Of a stretch of DNA of 64,000 bases, positions 43,425 to 56,800 are shown piece by piece (position 1 is the stretch's first letter; every line of letters begins with the position of its first letter). The stretch comes from Companilactobacillus huachuanensis (GTDB lineage Bacteria; Bacillota; Bacilli; Lactobacillales; Lactobacillaceae). The position numbers were made by a program, and so were the translations under genes. The notes under the pieces were generated by a model that did no database searches, was not told where the DNA came from, and saw only the letters and a list, made by a program, of their open reading frames with translations. Location: NCBI RefSeq assembly GCF_005404815.1, contig NZ_BJDF01000004.1:62001-126000 (forward strand), given 5' to 3'.

Positions 43425-43436
43425 ATCTTTCCCTCA

Positions 43437-44867
43437 CTAACGACTCTTTAACTCTGCCATCAAAATCTTATTAACAACCTTAGGATTAGCTTGACCATGA
43501 GTTTGTTTCATGATTTGACCAACCAAGAAACCAACGGCACGATCTTTACCATTCTTAAAGTCATCAATTGATTGTTGATTATTATCTAAGATTTCTAAAA
43601 TAATTGGCTTCAAAACATCTGGATCAGATTCTTGGACAAGTCCTTTAGATTTAACCCATTCCTCAGGTTCTGTTCCGTTGCTAATAGTTTCTTGGAAGAC
43701 CTTCTTAGCAATCTTCGAAGAAATTGTTCCATTAGAAATCAAGTTGATCATCTTAGCAAGATGTTCAGGTGTCAACTTAGTATCAAGCAAGCCAATCTTC
43801 TTATCATTCAAGTAAGCATTAACTTCACCCATCAACCAGTTAGAAACTAGTTTTGGATTAGCATCGTAGCCAACCGCTTCATCAAAGAAATCAGACATTT
43901 CCTTAGTGTCAGTCAAAACCCCGGCATCATATTCAGGAATTCCTAATTCATTGATATAGTGATTACGTCTAACACTAGCTGTTTCTGGCAAGCTAGCTTT
44001 GATTTCAGCAACCCACTCTGGAGAAATTTCATAGTCTGGTAAATCTGGTTCTGGGAAGTAACGGTAATCATCCGCACCAGATTTAACACGCATTAAGAAT
44101 GTTTCGCCAGATTTTTCATCAAAACGTCTTGTTTCTTGACCAATCGTGCCACCCTGTTTAAGGATAGCAGCTTGACGCTTCTCTTCATAAGCTAGACCTA
44201 ATCTAACGTGATTGAATGAGTTCAAGTTCTTCAACTCAACTTTAGTACCATATGTATCTGATCCAACTGGACGAATTGAGATATTAGTATCAACACGCAT
44301 TGAACCTTCTTCCATCTTAACATCAGAAGCACCAGTAAATTGAATAATCTTACGAAGATTTTCAAGATATTGATAAGCTTCCTCAGGAGACTTCATATCA
44401 GGTTTTGAAACAATTTCGATCAATGGTGTTCCTTGACGGTTCAAATCGACGTAAGAATAACCATTATTACCGTGGGTATTTTTACCGGCATCTTCTTCAA
44501 CATGAAGTTCTTCAATACCAATACGCTTCTTTTCGCCATCAACTTCAATTTCGATATAACCATCGTGACCCAATGGTTTGTCTTGTTGAGTAATTTGGAA
44601 AGCCTTAGGATTATCTGGATAGAAATAATTCTTACGGTCAAAGTGAGTGTGGTTTTCGATATCAGCGTTCAAAGCTAATCCGACCATAACACCGAGCCGG
44701 TAAGCATTTTTATTTACAGTTGGCAATGTTCCTGGAAAACCAAAGTCAATAACGTTGGTATTGATATTAGATTCAGCACCATAAGCAACTGGTGAAGGAC
44801 TATACATTTTGGACTTAGTCTTTAATTCAACGTGGACTTCAAGTCCGATAGTTGTTTCAAAATTCAT
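43437..44867 (-). CDS. gatB: Asp/Glu-tRNA amidotransferase subunit B
   Basis: 476 residues. Transamidosome subunit that binds and phosphorylates Glu-tRNAGln (or Asp-tRNAAsn). [21 protein letters not shown]-type N terminus, the signature [19 protein letters not shown] (about 195) and C-terminal YqeY-like tail from about 405. Start overlaps the gatA stop (TAATG). Confidence 0.97.
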   Translation of the reverse strand: MNFETTIGLEVHVELKTKSKMYSPSPVAYGAESNINTNVIDFGFPGTLPTVNKNAYRLGVMVGLALNADIENHTHFDRKNYFYPDNPKAFQITQQDKPLGHDGYIEIEVDGEKKRIGIEELHVEEDAGKNTHGNNGYSYVDLNRQGTPLIEIVSKPDMKSPEEAYQYLENLRKIIQFTGASDVKMEEGSMRVDTNISIRPVGSDTYGTKVELKNLNSFNHVRLGLAYEEKRQAAILKQGGTIGQETRRFDEKSGETFLMRVKSGADDYRYFPEPDLPDYEISPEWVAEIKASLPETASVRRNHYINELGIPEYDAGVLTDTKEMSDFFDEAVGYDANPKLVSNWLMGEVNAYLNDKKIGLLDTKLTPEHLAKMINLISNGTISSKIAKKVFQETISNGTEPEEWVKSKGLVQESDPDVLKPIILEILDNNQQSIDDFKNGKDRAVGFLVGQIMKQTHGQANPKVVNKILMAELKSR

Positions 44868-46324
44868 TAGTCTTCCCCCTTGAGTGCAGTTGGTATTTGT
44901 TCATAAAATTTATTTTCTTCTTGTAAAGCATAGGCAGCATTTAAGACATCTTGTTCAGCAAATGGCTTACCAATAATTTGTAGACCAACAGGCATCCCAT
45001 CGGCCAAACCAGCAGGAACTGAAGCGGCTGGCAAACCAGCTAAGTTAGCAGGAATTGTCAAAATATCGTTCATATACATAGCCAATGGATCATCAACTTT
45101 TTCACCAATCTTGAAAGCAGGTGTAGTCGTTGAAGGTCCCATAATTAAATCGTAATCTTTTAAAACATCATTCATTTCATTGATAAAAATAGTTCTAACT
45201 TCAGCAGCCTTTTTGAAGTATGCATCATAAGCACCAGCTGATAGAGAGAAAGTACCAAGCATGATACGACGTTTTACCTCGTCACCAAAGCCCTCTGAAC
45301 GAGAGTTAACGAACAAATCCTTGATGTTCTTAACATCTTTTGCACGATAACCATATCTAACACCATCATATCTTTGAAGGTTAGATGAGGCTTCACTAGA
45401 TGCCAAGACATAGTAAACTTCAACAGCATGCTTCAATGTTGGAAGACTAACTTCCTCGACTGTAGCACCCATCTTCTTGTAAGCTTCAAGAGCCTTGTTA
45501 ACGTTATCAAGTACATCAGGATGAGTTCCTTCATGCCAAAATTCCTTTGGAACAGCAATCTTAACACCATGCATATCCTTATTCAAGTCAGCGCGGTAGT
45601 CAGGAACATCCTTATTTGAACTTGTTGAATCTTTGTCATCATGACCAGCAATAACTGAAAGAACAGTTGCTGAATCTTCGACACGTTTTGACATAACACC
45701 AACTTGGTCAAGACTTGAAGCAAAGGCAATAACACCCCAACGAGAAACACGACCATAAGTTGGTTTGATACCAAAAATACCATTGAAAGCAGCAGGTTGT
45801 CTGATTGAACCACCAGTATCTGTACCTAGAGCGGCAACAACTTCACCAGCAGCAACTGCAGCAGCAGAACCACCTGAAGAACCACCAGGAACACGGCTGA
45901 AGTCCCAAGGATTAACTGAAGTTCCATAATATGAAGTTTCAGTTGATGAACCCATGGCAAATTCATCCAAGTTAGTCTTACCAACGTTAATAGCACCGGC
46001 AGCAGCTAATTTTTCCATAACTGTCGCACTGTAAACGGGCATGAAATTGTAAAGGATTTTACTTGCAGCAGTAGTTTTGATTCCGTTGGTCACGATGTTA
46101 TCCTTGATTCCAATTGGAATACCAGCTAATAAATCATTGAAACCTTCAGCGTCAACTTTTTTAGCATCTTCGGTAGCTTTGTCATTAACAGTAATAAAAG
46201 TATTGAGCTTTTCAGCGTCGTCTTTGATATTGTCTAAAGCTTGGTTTGTAAGAGCTTCAGCAGTTATGTCTTTGTTAACTAACTTCTCGTGCAAAGAAGC
46301 AATTGTCTCTTTCTTGATATCCAC
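44867..46324 (-). CDS. gatA: Asp/Glu-tRNA amidotransferase subunit A
   Basis: 485 residues. Amidase-signature glutaminase that supplies ammonia to GatB: catalytic Lys in [11 protein letters not shown] (about 78), Ser pair in [16 protein letters not shown] (about 153), and Ser nucleophile in [13 protein letters not shown] (about 177). GTG start overlapping the gatC stop by one base. Order gatC-gatA-gatB is standard. Confidence 0.97.
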   Translation of the reverse strand: MDIKKETIASLHEKLVNKDITAEALTNQALDNIKDDAEKLNTFITVNDKATEDAKKVDAEGFNDLLAGIPIGIKDNIVTNGIKTTAASKILYNFMPVYSATVMEKLAAAGAINVGKTNLDEFAMGSSTETSYYGTSVNPWDFSRVPGGSSGGSAAAVAAGEVVAALGTDTGGSIRQPAAFNGIFGIKPTYGRVSRWGVIAFASSLDQVGVMSKRVEDSATVLSVIAGHDDKDSTSSNKDVPDYRADLNKDMHGVKIAVPKEFWHEGTHPDVLDNVNKALEAYKKMGATVEEVSLPTLKHAVEVYYVLASSEASSNLQRYDGVRYGYRAKDVKNIKDLFVNSRSEGFGDEVKRRIMLGTFSLSAGAYDAYFKKAAEVRTIFINEMNDVLKDYDLIMGPSTTTPAFKIGEKVDDPLAMYMNDILTIPANLAGLPAASVPAGLADGMPVGLQIIGKPFAEQDVLNAAYALQEENKFYEQIPTALKGED

Positions 46325-46623
46325 TATTCAGCATCCTCCTTGTCAACAATTGTTGGAACTTTGATAAGGTTATCTTCAACTTCGGGAACATTTTCAAGCA
46401 TTTGTTCTCTAGTTTGAGTATGAATACCTATATCTTCACGGAAGACAGAGTTAGTGTCAGCCATATTGTAAGTTGGTTCAACACCAGTTGTATCAACTGA
46501 TGATAAGTTGCTTTCCATACCAACGATTTTATCTAGTTGGCTAACAAAACTATCAACTTCATCATCTTGGAATTTTAAATTAGCCAAAGTGGCAACGTGT
46601 AAAATTTCATCTTTTGAAATCAT
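46324..46623 (-). CDS. gatC: Asp/Glu-tRNA amidotransferase subunit C
   Basis: 99 residues, small helical subunit that clamps GatA to GatB. Typical [18 protein letters not shown] start, [11 protein letters not shown], and [17 protein letters not shown]. Start ATG 46623 has AAAAAGGAG upstream; the longer frame reaching 46773 overlaps camS and is not used. Confidence 0.95.
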   Translation of the reverse strand: MISKDEILHVATLANLKFQDDEVDSFVSQLDKIVGMESNLSSVDTTGVEPTYNMADTNSVFREDIGIHTQTREQMLENVPEVEDNLIKVPTIVDKEDAE

Positions 46624-46636
46624 TTGTTTCTCCTTT

Positions 46637-47770
46637 TTAATCTGCATTATAAACGTGTGAGTAGAACTTACCACCCGTACGTGTGACAACCGCTTGTTGT
46701 TCATCAACAGTTTGAATAGTAATATCCAGATCTGCTCCTGATGGCAAGTACTTTTGAGCACTCGTCTGAACAAACTGCGTGAAACTTGTTATTTGAGCTA
46801 AACCATCAAATTGGGTATTGATCGTAATATCCATTGATTTTAGACTAGTTCCATCGTAATGTGCTTGAGCGGTAACTCCGGAAAGATTAGGGAAGTAATT
46901 TTGAATATGTTCCTTAAAGTTAGCAAAAGCATCAGAATCACTGCTGCTAATAGCTGTATCGCCGTTAACAGTTGGTAACATTTGATCCTTATAACCTAAA
47001 TCACTCCAATTACCTAAAGCATCACTCTTGCTATATGAGTATTGGAAATACGTTCCACCCACTAAAGTATCTTCTGGGGCTACGGAATATAAGCCGACAA
47101 CAATTGGAATATTACCGACTTTACTATCTTTACGCAAGCGTTGAACAACTTCCTTGGCAATACGTTCGCCTTGAGCCTTTTGATCTTCTGTAGAAATTGT
47201 TGTCTTGTATGTAGCGCCATATTGCTTCTTTTGGTAATAATCAATCTTGTTCATTGCGATACCGATCGACATCCCAGCCAATTTATATTTTCCATTTTGT
47301 TTTTGAAGATAATCTTCTTCAAGCATCTGTTGGAAATACATTGGTGTTCGTTTATTAGCATCAGTTGATCCATTGGAGGCGGGATTTAATCCTGATGCAT
47401 TTTTACTGGATTTACGTCCCAACCAATCAGTGACAGTGCTAGCACTCAAAACTTGACCTTCTTGGAAAACATATGAGTTTGTTGAAAATTGTTTCTTCGA
47501 CAAGGTCATAAGTCCACTTTCGAAACTTCTACTATTGAACTGATTGCTATTATCAGCAGCAGTAAGTCCAGAAATGGGACTAGTTTTATATTTTCCACCA
47601 CTTAATAAAACATCGTAGTTGCTTGAATCAGACGATGTGGTTGTCTGAACTGAACTCTTTGAAGAATCACCACCACCTGATGACAAACTGGAATCTTGTA
47701 AGTTTCCACAGGCAGCCAACAACAATGAGCACATCAGCAGTAACGATGTAGTTTTTAAGAATTTTTTCAA
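46637..47770 (-). CDS. camS: CamS family sex-pheromone-precursor lipoprotein
   Basis: 377 residues from TTG 47770 with AGGAG seven bases upstream. Signal peptide with lipobox LLLAACGN (Cys at about 23), then a serine-rich linker and the CamS domain (GKYKTSPISGL, WLGRKS, MYFQQMLEEDYLQ). Anchored on the outer membrane face. In enterococci/staphylococci the signal peptide of such proteins is processed to a peptide pheromone; that is not implied here. Between ligA and gatC, the usual place. Confidence 0.9.
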   Translation of the reverse strand: MKKFLKTTSLLLMCSLLLAACGNLQDSSLSSGGGDSSKSSVQTTTSSDSSNYDVLLSGGKYKTSPISGLTAADNSNQFNSRSFESGLMTLSKKQFSTNSYVFQEGQVLSASTVTDWLGRKSSKNASGLNPASNGSTDANKRTPMYFQQMLEEDYLQKQNGKYKLAGMSIGIAMNKIDYYQKKQYGATYKTTISTEDQKAQGERIAKEVVQRLRKDSKVGNIPIVVGLYSVAPEDTLVGGTYFQYSYSKSDALGNWSDLGYKDQMLPTVNGDTAISSSDSDAFANFKEHIQNYFPNLSGVTAQAHYDGTSLKSMDITINTQFDGLAQITSFTQFVQTSAQKYLPSGADLDITIQTVDEQQAVVTRTGGKFYSHVYNAD

Positions 47771-47780
47771 AACTGTTCTC

Positions 47781-49814
<2,034 letters not shown>

Positions 49815-52055
49815 TTAATCAGTAACTTTTTTAATGGGGGCATATTCAGCTAAAAGACGTTTGACACCTTCACTCTTGAAAGCTACGTCTAATTCAGCAT
49901 TATTACCGGCACCATTAACTTTAACGACTGTACCCTGGCCCCATTTCTTATGTTCAACTTTATCGCCAACAGTCCAGCTTAATTTTTCAGCTCCAGAAGC
50001 ACCTTTAGCCTTTAAAGTCGGTGATTGGAACGAGGCGGTTGTTGCAGCAGCACGACGACGTTTGCTAAATGGCAGGCTCCGTTCACTTGGACGACCAATA
50101 TTACCAGCATTGCTGTTGACGCGGTCAATCGCATCATCTTTAATTTCTTCAACAAAACGTGAGGTAGCATTGTTTTGTAGACGACCATAAAGCATCCGGC
50201 TGACGGCGTTAGTTAAATAAAGGCGCTTTTCAGCACGAGTGATACCAACATAAGCTAGTCGACGCTCCTCTTCAAGATCATCTTCCTTAAGTAATGAGCG
50301 GCCCAGTGGGAAAATTCCTTCTTCCATACCAACTAGGAAGACAACTGGGAATTCCAAACCCTTAGCAGCATGCAATGTCATCAAAGTGATTTCTTGTTGA
50401 TCTTCTTCAATTTGATCCTGATCACTGACCAATGACAATTCAGTTAAGAAAGTTGTCAAACGTGTTTCATCAATTTCTGGATCTGGCTCATAACCTTGAT
50501 CAAATTGAGTCGTAACAGTCAAAAGTTCTTCAATATTTTCTACACGTGCTTGCGATTCCAAGTTATTTTGTTGTTTCAAATCTTCAATATAACCGGAATC
50601 CTCTAATAAGTGATCCATCAGAATTGTCATTGACTGATCTTTGGCCAACTCAGTTAAATCATCAATTACTTTGGCAAAACCACCGATAGTCTTACGAGGA
50701 CGAGCGGCTAATGGTGAAAGCTCAATGTTTTCAGCAGCCTCTAGTAATGACCAGTTGTGTTCATCAGCGTAAGCTTGTAATTTTTCAATCGTACCAGGCC
50801 CGATACCACGCTTAGGACTATTGATAACCCGTTGGAAACTCATTGAATCTTCATGGTTAGCAATTAGACGTAGATAAGCTAAAATATCTTTAATTTCCTT
50901 ACGATCGTAGAATTTGTGACCACCAATAATCTTGTAAGGCATATTGGCTTGCATCAATTTCTCTTCAAATGTACGTGATTGAGCATTTGTTCGATATAAT
51001 AAGGCAAAATCACCGTAATTGAAGCCCTCAAGTAATAAATTCTTAACTTGGTCAATGACATATAAGGCTTCATCAGATTCATTTTGTCCACGATAGAATT
51101 TAATCTTGTCGCCATCTTGATTATCAGTCCACAAATCCTTAGGCTTCCGGTTACCGTTGTTGTTGATAACCTCATTAGCAGCTTTCAAAATCGTCTTAGT
51201 TGAACGATAATTTTGTTCCAATTTAATAGTGGTTGCTTCTGGATAATCTTTTTCAAAATTCATAATATTTTGAATATTAGCACCACGCCAACCATAAATG
51301 CTCTGATCAGCATCACCAACAACACAGACATTGCGGTACTTGGCACCTAATTGTTTAACAAGTTTGTATTGAGCTTCGTTGGTATCCTGATACTCATCAA
51401 CGTGAATGTATTGAAATTTTTCTTGATACTTTTCCAAAACGTCAGGACATTTATCAAATAATTCACTTGTTTGCATGATCAAGTCGTCAAAATCAAGTGA
51501 ATTGTTACGTTCCATTTCCTTGGCATAAACGTCATAAACACTGGCAACAGTCTGTTCGAATGGTGTAGCAGCCACCTTGGCATATTCAGCAGGTGTTTGC
51601 AATTCGTTCTTAGCATTACTGATTGTTCCTAAGATAGCACGCGGATCATAACGTTTAGGATCCAAGTTCATTCGTGTCAAAATCTGCTTCATCAAAGTTC
51701 GTTGTTCACCTGGATCTGCGATGGTGAACGTCTTAGGCTTGCCCATCTTATCAAAATCTCTTCTTAAAATTCTTACACAAAGAGAGTGGAAAGTTGAGAC
51801 CCAGACATCATTTGCTGACTCATCTAGCAACTTACCAATTCTTTCCTTCATTTCCTTAGCAGCCTTGTTAGTAAAGGTGATTGCTAAGACATGCCAAGGC
51901 ATGATATTTTTTTCTTCAATCAAATAAGCCACCCGGTGAGTTAAAACTCTTGTTTTACCTGAACCGGCGCCGGCCATGATCAAAAGTGGTCCTTCTGTTG
52001 CCTTAACCGCGTCTTGTTGCTCGGGGTTAAGACCTTTTAGCATCGTATCGTCCAA
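49815..52055 (-). CDS. pcrA: ATP-dependent DNA helicase PcrA
   Basis: 746 residues. UvrD-like superfamily 1 helicase: Walker A MAGAGSGKTRVLTHR (about 30), DEYQDTN (motif II), VGDADQSIYGWRGA (motif III), QNYRST (IV), LMTLHAAKGLEFP (V) and VGITRAEKRLY (VI). The C-terminal Tudor-like part (GDKVEHKKWGQGTVVKV) binds RNA polymerase in relatives. TTG start behind GAGGGATTT. First gene of the pcrA-ligA-camS-gatCAB row. Confidence 0.97.
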   Translation of the reverse strand: MDDTMLKGLNPEQQDAVKATEGPLLIMAGAGSGKTRVLTHRVAYLIEEKNIMPWHVLAITFTNKAAKEMKERIGKLLDESANDVWVSTFHSLCVRILRRDFDKMGKPKTFTIADPGEQRTLMKQILTRMNLDPKRYDPRAILGTISNAKNELQTPAEYAKVAATPFEQTVASVYDVYAKEMERNNSLDFDDLIMQTSELFDKCPDVLEKYQEKFQYIHVDEYQDTNEAQYKLVKQLGAKYRNVCVVGDADQSIYGWRGANIQNIMNFEKDYPEATTIKLEQNYRSTKTILKAANEVINNNGNRKPKDLWTDNQDGDKIKFYRGQNESDEALYVIDQVKNLLLEGFNYGDFALLYRTNAQSRTFEEKLMQANMPYKIIGGHKFYDRKEIKDILAYLRLIANHEDSMSFQRVINSPKRGIGPGTIEKLQAYADEHNWSLLEAAENIELSPLAARPRKTIGGFAKVIDDLTELAKDQSMTILMDHLLEDSGYIEDLKQQNNLESQARVENIEELLTVTTQFDQGYEPDPEIDETRLTTFLTELSLVSDQDQIEEDQQEITLMTLHAAKGLEFPVVFLVGMEEGIFPLGRSLLKEDDLEEERRLAYVGITRAEKRLYLTNAVSRMLYGRLQNNATSRFVEEIKDDAIDRVNSNAGNIGRPSERSLPFSKRRRAAATTASFQSPTLKAKGASGAEKLSWTVGDKVEHKKWGQGTVVKVNGAGNNAELDVAFKSEGVKRLLAEYAPIKKVTD

Positions 52056-52186
52056 TTTTAAAATCCCTCAAATCTCTGTGTAAAAAGTTTTAGTTGTAAC
52101 TAAAATAGCTGTTTATATTGTAGCAAATTTTTCCGCTTAGAGCGAAAGACAACTCGCTAAAGTTGAACATATGTTCCATATTTTGG

Positions 52187-52281
52187 TGTCGTCTAAGGAT
52201 ACAAGAAATTCTACCCGCGGTGAGACCGGTGCGAGCCAAGGTCTCGTACTGCGGGTAGAATTTCTTGTATCCATCGACTAG
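52187..52281 (-). repeat. Miniature deletion form of the cloverleaf repeat
   Basis: GTCGTCTAAG and CATCGACTAG are the ends. The outer stem GATACAAGAAATTCTACCCGC/GCGGGTAGAATTTCTTGTATC is perfect over 21 pairs, topped only by hairpin 3 (GAGACCGGTGCG...GGTCTCG). Hairpins 1 and 2 are cleanly deleted. Confidence 0.7.
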
Positions 52282-52463
52282 TTTTTTTAGCTTTAACTTT
52301 ATTTTTTTGGCTATTATTTTTTCCATATAAATTCATAATCAAATAATGCGTGGTGCCAGTTGACCATTTATCAAAAGTATTCAAATCAATAATATTTTGG
52401 AATTTAAAATAGAATGGATATAAAACCAATCGAATATTTTTACATTCAATTAACAACGATTAG

Positions 52464-52651
52464 CTAGTCGGAAGAGCTGGGAAATATTTGTGTGCCGTGG
52501 AAGTGTTGTTATGGCTTTAGCCATTACAACACCGGGCGTGTTTGGAGACTTGACGAACTATGTCAAGACTTCAAACCGAGGTTCGAGACCGCTTCCCAGG
52601 CTCGGACCGGTCCTCACAGCGAGTGAATATTTCCCAGCTCTGTAGACGGGA
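52464..52651 (+). repeat. Cloverleaf core repeat with a different left flank
   Basis: Begins CTAGTCGGAAGAGC, ends GCTCTGTAGACGGG. Hairpin 1 is GTGTTGTTATGGC/GCCATTACAACAC, hairpin 2 GTTTGGAGACTTGAC/GTCAAGACTTCAAAC. The flank at 52347-52463 (GTGGTGCCAGTTGACC...) is unlike the standard MITE arm but resembles 21980-22020. Confidence 0.78.
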
Positions 52652-52732
52652 TATTTAATTTACGCCTTTAATAAAAAATACGAAACAAAATCCAATTACT
52701 GCAAATATTTCAAAAAAATATCCTTCCACCTA

Positions 52733-52771
52733 AAAAATCTCAACCGAAAAATTTCAGCTGAGATTTTCTTA
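52733..52771 (-). terminator. Bidirectional terminator downstream of purB
   Basis: On minus, AAAATCTCAGCTGAAATTTT and GGTTGAGATTTTTT form a stem with T tract. Transcripts from purB pass through the repeat at 52833 before reaching it. Confidence 0.7.
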
Positions 52772-52832
52772 TTATCATTATTTAATCAAATTCACCTAGC
52801 AACCGACTAGAATATTAGTTCAAACCAATACC

Positions 52833-53018
52833 TTAGCCGGAGGTTTCGAGGGAGTGAGTCAGCAGTGAGAGTGTTGTTAGGACGGTGGTTTTCCGTTCTT
52901 ACAACACTAGGACGACTTTTGAGACGCGGTTTTCGGCTCAAAAGCGAGGGTCGAGACCGCTCTGTGGCTCGAGCCGGTCCTCACAGCAGACTCAACTCCC
53001 TAGAAACCGGAGGCGGCC
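52833..53018 (+). repeat. Frameless cloverleaf core touching the purB stop codon
   Basis: Begins TTAGCCGGAGG, ends ACCGGAGGCGGCC, whose last base is part of the purB TAG stop. Hairpin 1 is GTGTTGTTAGGACGG/CCGTTCTTACAACAC, hairpin 2 TTTTGAG/CTCAAAA, hairpin 3 GGGTCGAGACC/GGCTCGAGCC. Confidence 0.8.
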
Positions 53019-54313
53019 TACTCTAAACCAACACGCTTAAATATTTCATCAACGTGACGTAAGTGCCAGTGATAATCAAACGCATCATCCAAATCTTTAT
53101 CTGATAGCTTATCTGTCACTCTAGAATCGTTTTCAAGCATTGTTCTGAAGTCTTTCTTCTCATCCCAAGCTTTGGCTGTCATTGGTTGAACGATGTCATA
53201 TGATTGCTCACGTGAATAGCCAGCTTCGACTAATTTCAACAAGACACGTTGTGAGAAGATCAATCCGTGTGTCAAGTTCATGTCTTCCATCATCTTGTCA
53301 GGGAATACAGTTAGATCTTTAGTAATCTTCGTAAATCTGCGTAAGATGTAATCCAACAATTCGGTTGTATCTGGGACAATGATTCTTTCAGCAGAACTGT
53401 GTGAAATATCTCTTTCATGCCACAATGGCACATCTTCCAAGGCTGTGAATGCATGTCCTCTAATTACACGTGCCAACCCAGTAACGTTTTCTGAACCGAT
53501 TGGATTACGTTTGTGAGGCATTGCTGATGAGCCTTTTTGTCCAGCAGCAAAGAATTCTTCGGCCTCTCGGACTTCAGTTCTTTGTAGGTGACGAACTTCA
53601 AGGGCGAAACGTTCAATTGATGTGGCAATCAATGCCATTGTTTGAATATATTCGGCATGGAGGTCTCGGGGCAAAACTTGAGTTGAAATTTCTTGGGCAC
53701 GGATGCCTAGTTTATCACAAACAAACTTTTCCACATCAGTTGGAACATTAGCGTAACTACCAACAGCACCACTGATTTTACCAGCTTCAACACCTTTAGC
53801 AGCATGGTCGAATCGTTCAATATCACGTTTGATCTCAGAATACCAGTTAGCCAAAACTAGTCCAAATGTCGTAGGTTCAGCATGAACACCATGAGTTCTA
53901 CCAATCATAACAGTGTCTTTGTATTTTAAAGCTTTCTCACCGACTACCTTGAGAAATTCATTCAAATCTTCACGAATAATATCATTAGCCTGTTTCATCA
54001 AGTATCCATAGGCTGTGTCAACAACATCAGTTGATGTTAATCCGAAGTGGACCCACTTCTTCTCTGGTCCCAAATATCTGGAAACATCTCTTGTAAAAGC
54101 AACCACGTCATGTTTAGTTTCTTTTTCGATTTCGGCAATCTCTGAAACGTCAAACTTAGCGTTTTGAGCAATCAACTTGGCATCTTCAGCAGGGATTTCT
54201 CCTTCTTTGCTCCATCCTTCAACGGCAGCAATTTCTACTTCGAGCCAAGCCTGAAATCTGTTTTGGTCTGTCCAAATTGGTTTCATCTGTTCAGTTACAT
54301 ATCTATCAATCAT
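53018..54313 (-). CDS. purB: Adenylosuccinate lyase
   Basis: 431 residues. Fumarase/aspartase superfamily enzyme acting twice in purine synthesis (SAICAR and adenylosuccinate cleavage). Signature [17 protein letters not shown] (about 260), catalytic His region [14 protein letters not shown] (about 140), and [13 protein letters not shown] (about 90). Three bp after purK. The stop codon abuts a cloverleaf repeat. Confidence 0.97.
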   Translation of the reverse strand: MIDRYVTEQMKPIWTDQNRFQAWLEVEIAAVEGWSKEGEIPAEDAKLIAQNAKFDVSEIAEIEKETKHDVVAFTRDVSRYLGPEKKWVHFGLTSTDVVDTAYGYLMKQANDIIREDLNEFLKVVGEKALKYKDTVMIGRTHGVHAEPTTFGLVLANWYSEIKRDIERFDHAAKGVEAGKISGAVGSYANVPTDVEKFVCDKLGIRAQEISTQVLPRDLHAEYIQTMALIATSIERFALEVRHLQRTEVREAEEFFAAGQKGSSAMPHKRNPIGSENVTGLARVIRGHAFTALEDVPLWHERDISHSSAERIIVPDTTELLDYILRRFTKITKDLTVFPDKMMEDMNLTHGLIFSQRVLLKLVEAGYSREQSYDIVQPMTAKAWDEKKDFRTMLENDSRVTDKLSDKDLDDAFDYHWHLRHVDEIFKRVGLE

Positions 54314-54316
54314 GAA

Positions 54317-55447
54317 TTATTCTACTCTCCAAATATTAGTTGTTAGGATATCATTTTTTAATTCTTCGACATCGTCTGAGAAAATTGAAATATAACCGAC
54401 ATCCCGGTCGGCTTGATCCTTAGCTTTAAATCCGGTGTAATAATTAAATTTCCACTGGGCCTTTTCCTGGAGTAAATCCAAACTCTGTGGCAGGTTACCT
54501 TCGATGATTTTCAAGGTAGCCGCGTTGACCATTGGAAAAATCTCGGGAATTGGCCAGTCACAAATAGCTCTGATATGTAATTCAAATTGCGAAATGCCAG
54601 TAGCCTCTTGATAAACGTTAGCTGAATAATTGATACCTGGAAAAATTCGTTTGACGTACAACACCCCGGATTGAGATAAGATAAAACCTATGCCAAAAAT
54701 TCCCACGTAGTTAATATTTTCAGCCACCATCAAGGCGACTCGCTGCATTTCTGCTTCGACATCTGGATCATTCTTCTTAAAAATAAATGAACTCATCAGA
54801 TGCGTACCATCATAAATTTCTTTGATCATTGGGAAGGTATGAATCTTTTGATCTTTACCTTTGCTGATCATGATTGAATACTCAGTCTTAGTATCGATCC
54901 ACGCCTCAAGAATATAAGTTCCGTCTTGAAGCAACTTCTGCACACGTTCCACATCGTTATCGTTGTAAAGAATATGACGTTTCAAAATCGTTTGATTCTT
55001 TTGAATCGGCTTCAAAATACATGGGAAACCAATTTCCTCGACCGCCTTTTTGATATCATCTACCGTTACGATTGAAAAAAATGGAGGCACATTAATATTT
55101 AAATCATTCAAGAAGGTTCTTTCGATATACCGATCTTGCACGATTGTTAATAAGTCAGAACCTTGGGCTACGTTGAAGCTCTTGGCCAACTCCTTTAACA
55201 AACTGCTGTCAAAATTCTCGTCCATATACAAAAGAAGGTCACTTCTATGGCCCAATTCACTTAGATTCTCGATGTTTTCCAACTGACCGACTAAAAAACT
55301 GTCGGCAGCCTGTGTCGCAATATCCTTTTCCTCATCAGTCAAAAGCATGGTTCTAAAACCCATTCTCTTAGCCTCTAATTCAAAAATATACGTTTCACTA
55401 CCGCCACCAATTATGCCTAATGTCTTACCGGGCGCAATAAAAGTCAT
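54317..55447 (-). CDS. purK: 5-(carboxyamino)imidazole ribonucleotide synthetase
   Basis: 376 residues. ATP-grasp enzyme of purine synthesis: N-terminal Rossmann-like GKTLGIIGGGSETYIFELEAK (split), ATP-grasp lid FPCILKPIQKNQ, IDTKTEYSIMISKG. PurE, its normal partner, is not next to it, and the protein is somewhat diverged (GGSE in place of GGGQLGRM). Between xpt and purB. Confidence 0.9.
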   Translation of the reverse strand: MTFIAPGKTLGIIGGGSETYIFELEAKRMGFRTMLLTDEEKDIATQAADSFLVGQLENIENLSELGHRSDLLLYMDENFDSSLLKELAKSFNVAQGSDLLTIVQDRYIERTFLNDLNINVPPFFSIVTVDDIKKAVEEIGFPCILKPIQKNQTILKRHILYNDNDVERVQKLLQDGTYILEAWIDTKTEYSIMISKGKDQKIHTFPMIKEIYDGTHLMSSFIFKKNDPDVEAEMQRVALMVAENINYVGIFGIGFILSQSGVLYVKRIFPGINYSANVYQEATGISQFELHIRAICDWPIPEIFPMVNAATLKIIEGNLPQSLDLLQEKAQWKFNYYTGFKAKDQADRDVGYISIFSDDVEELKNDILTTNIWRVE

Positions 55448-55466
55448 AATTCCACCTTCTTAATTA

Positions 55467-56084
<618 letters not shown>

Positions 56085-56101
56085 CTATCATACTTTGTTT
56101 T

Positions 56102-56749
56102 TTACTTGATACCTTCATCGTATTTTTTCAAATTATATTTCTGAATAATACGAATAATTTTGTTTGTATAACCAGGATCAGTCGCATATCCATCAGATTG
56201 TAAAGCCACCGCAGCATCAATATAATTTTTCGATTGAACAACTTGCCTGTATTGTTGCGAATTCCAAGTTGTTCCATTGACTAACAGTTTTGTGTGGTCT
56301 TTCATCGATTCACGAAAATCCGAATAAACCCGAAAGCGTCCGTTGATAGTTATCCACTGACCACCGGTATATTCTTTAGTTTGCAAAACTTTGGTATTAG
56401 ATGGATCTTCTCCCTTAATACCAAAGTAATTGTTGTACTGACTGGCAAGGGAACTCGTCCCCCAGTCACTCTCTAAAATTGCCTGAGCAATCGTGATACT
56501 AGGCAAGACACCATATTGTTTACCCAAAACGACCGCATACGGAGCCACTTTTTTAACAAATGCATCGTGATCCTGTTGAACCATTTCAACCTTTGTCGCA
56601 CTCTGATGCTGAACATATCCACGATAACCAAAGAAACTGATCACAAATACTGCGACGATACCTATTAAAATAATAGTCGTCCGATTGTTCTGGTTACTTT
56701 TGCGCCTAGTACTAGTCCGGCGTGATTTGTATCTCTTCTTTTGTGGCAA
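56102..56749 (-). CDS. Membrane-anchored endo-beta-N-acetylglucosaminidase
   Basis: 215 residues. Basic N terminus, one transmembrane helix (about 25-45), then a glucosaminidase domain: ITIAQAILESDWGTSSLASQYNNYFGIKG (split) with the catalytic Glu in LESDW, FRVYSDFRESMKDHTKLL, and the tail DPGYTNKIIRIIQKYNL. Hydrolyses peptidoglycan glycan strands outside the cell. TTG start behind AAAGGAT. No binding repeats, so it is a compact form. Confidence 0.9.
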   Translation of the reverse strand: MPQKKRYKSRRTSTRRKSNQNNRTTIILIGIVAVFVISFFGYRGYVQHQSATKVEMVQQDHDAFVKKVAPYAVVLGKQYGVLPSITIAQAILESDWGTSSLASQYNNYFGIKGEDPSNTKVLQTKEYTGGQWITINGRFRVYSDFRESMKDHTKLLVNGTTWNSQQYRQVVQSKNYIDAAVALQSDGYATDPGYTNKIIRIIQKYNLKKYDEGIK

Positions 56750-56800
56750 TTGTTCTATCCTTTGTAAGTTTAATATCTCTACGGATTGTTAATTCAAAAA

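Noticed and set aside
46624-46773. N-terminal extension of gatC
   Set aside because: It would overlap camS. The ATG at 46623 has a strong ribosome site and matches the family start.
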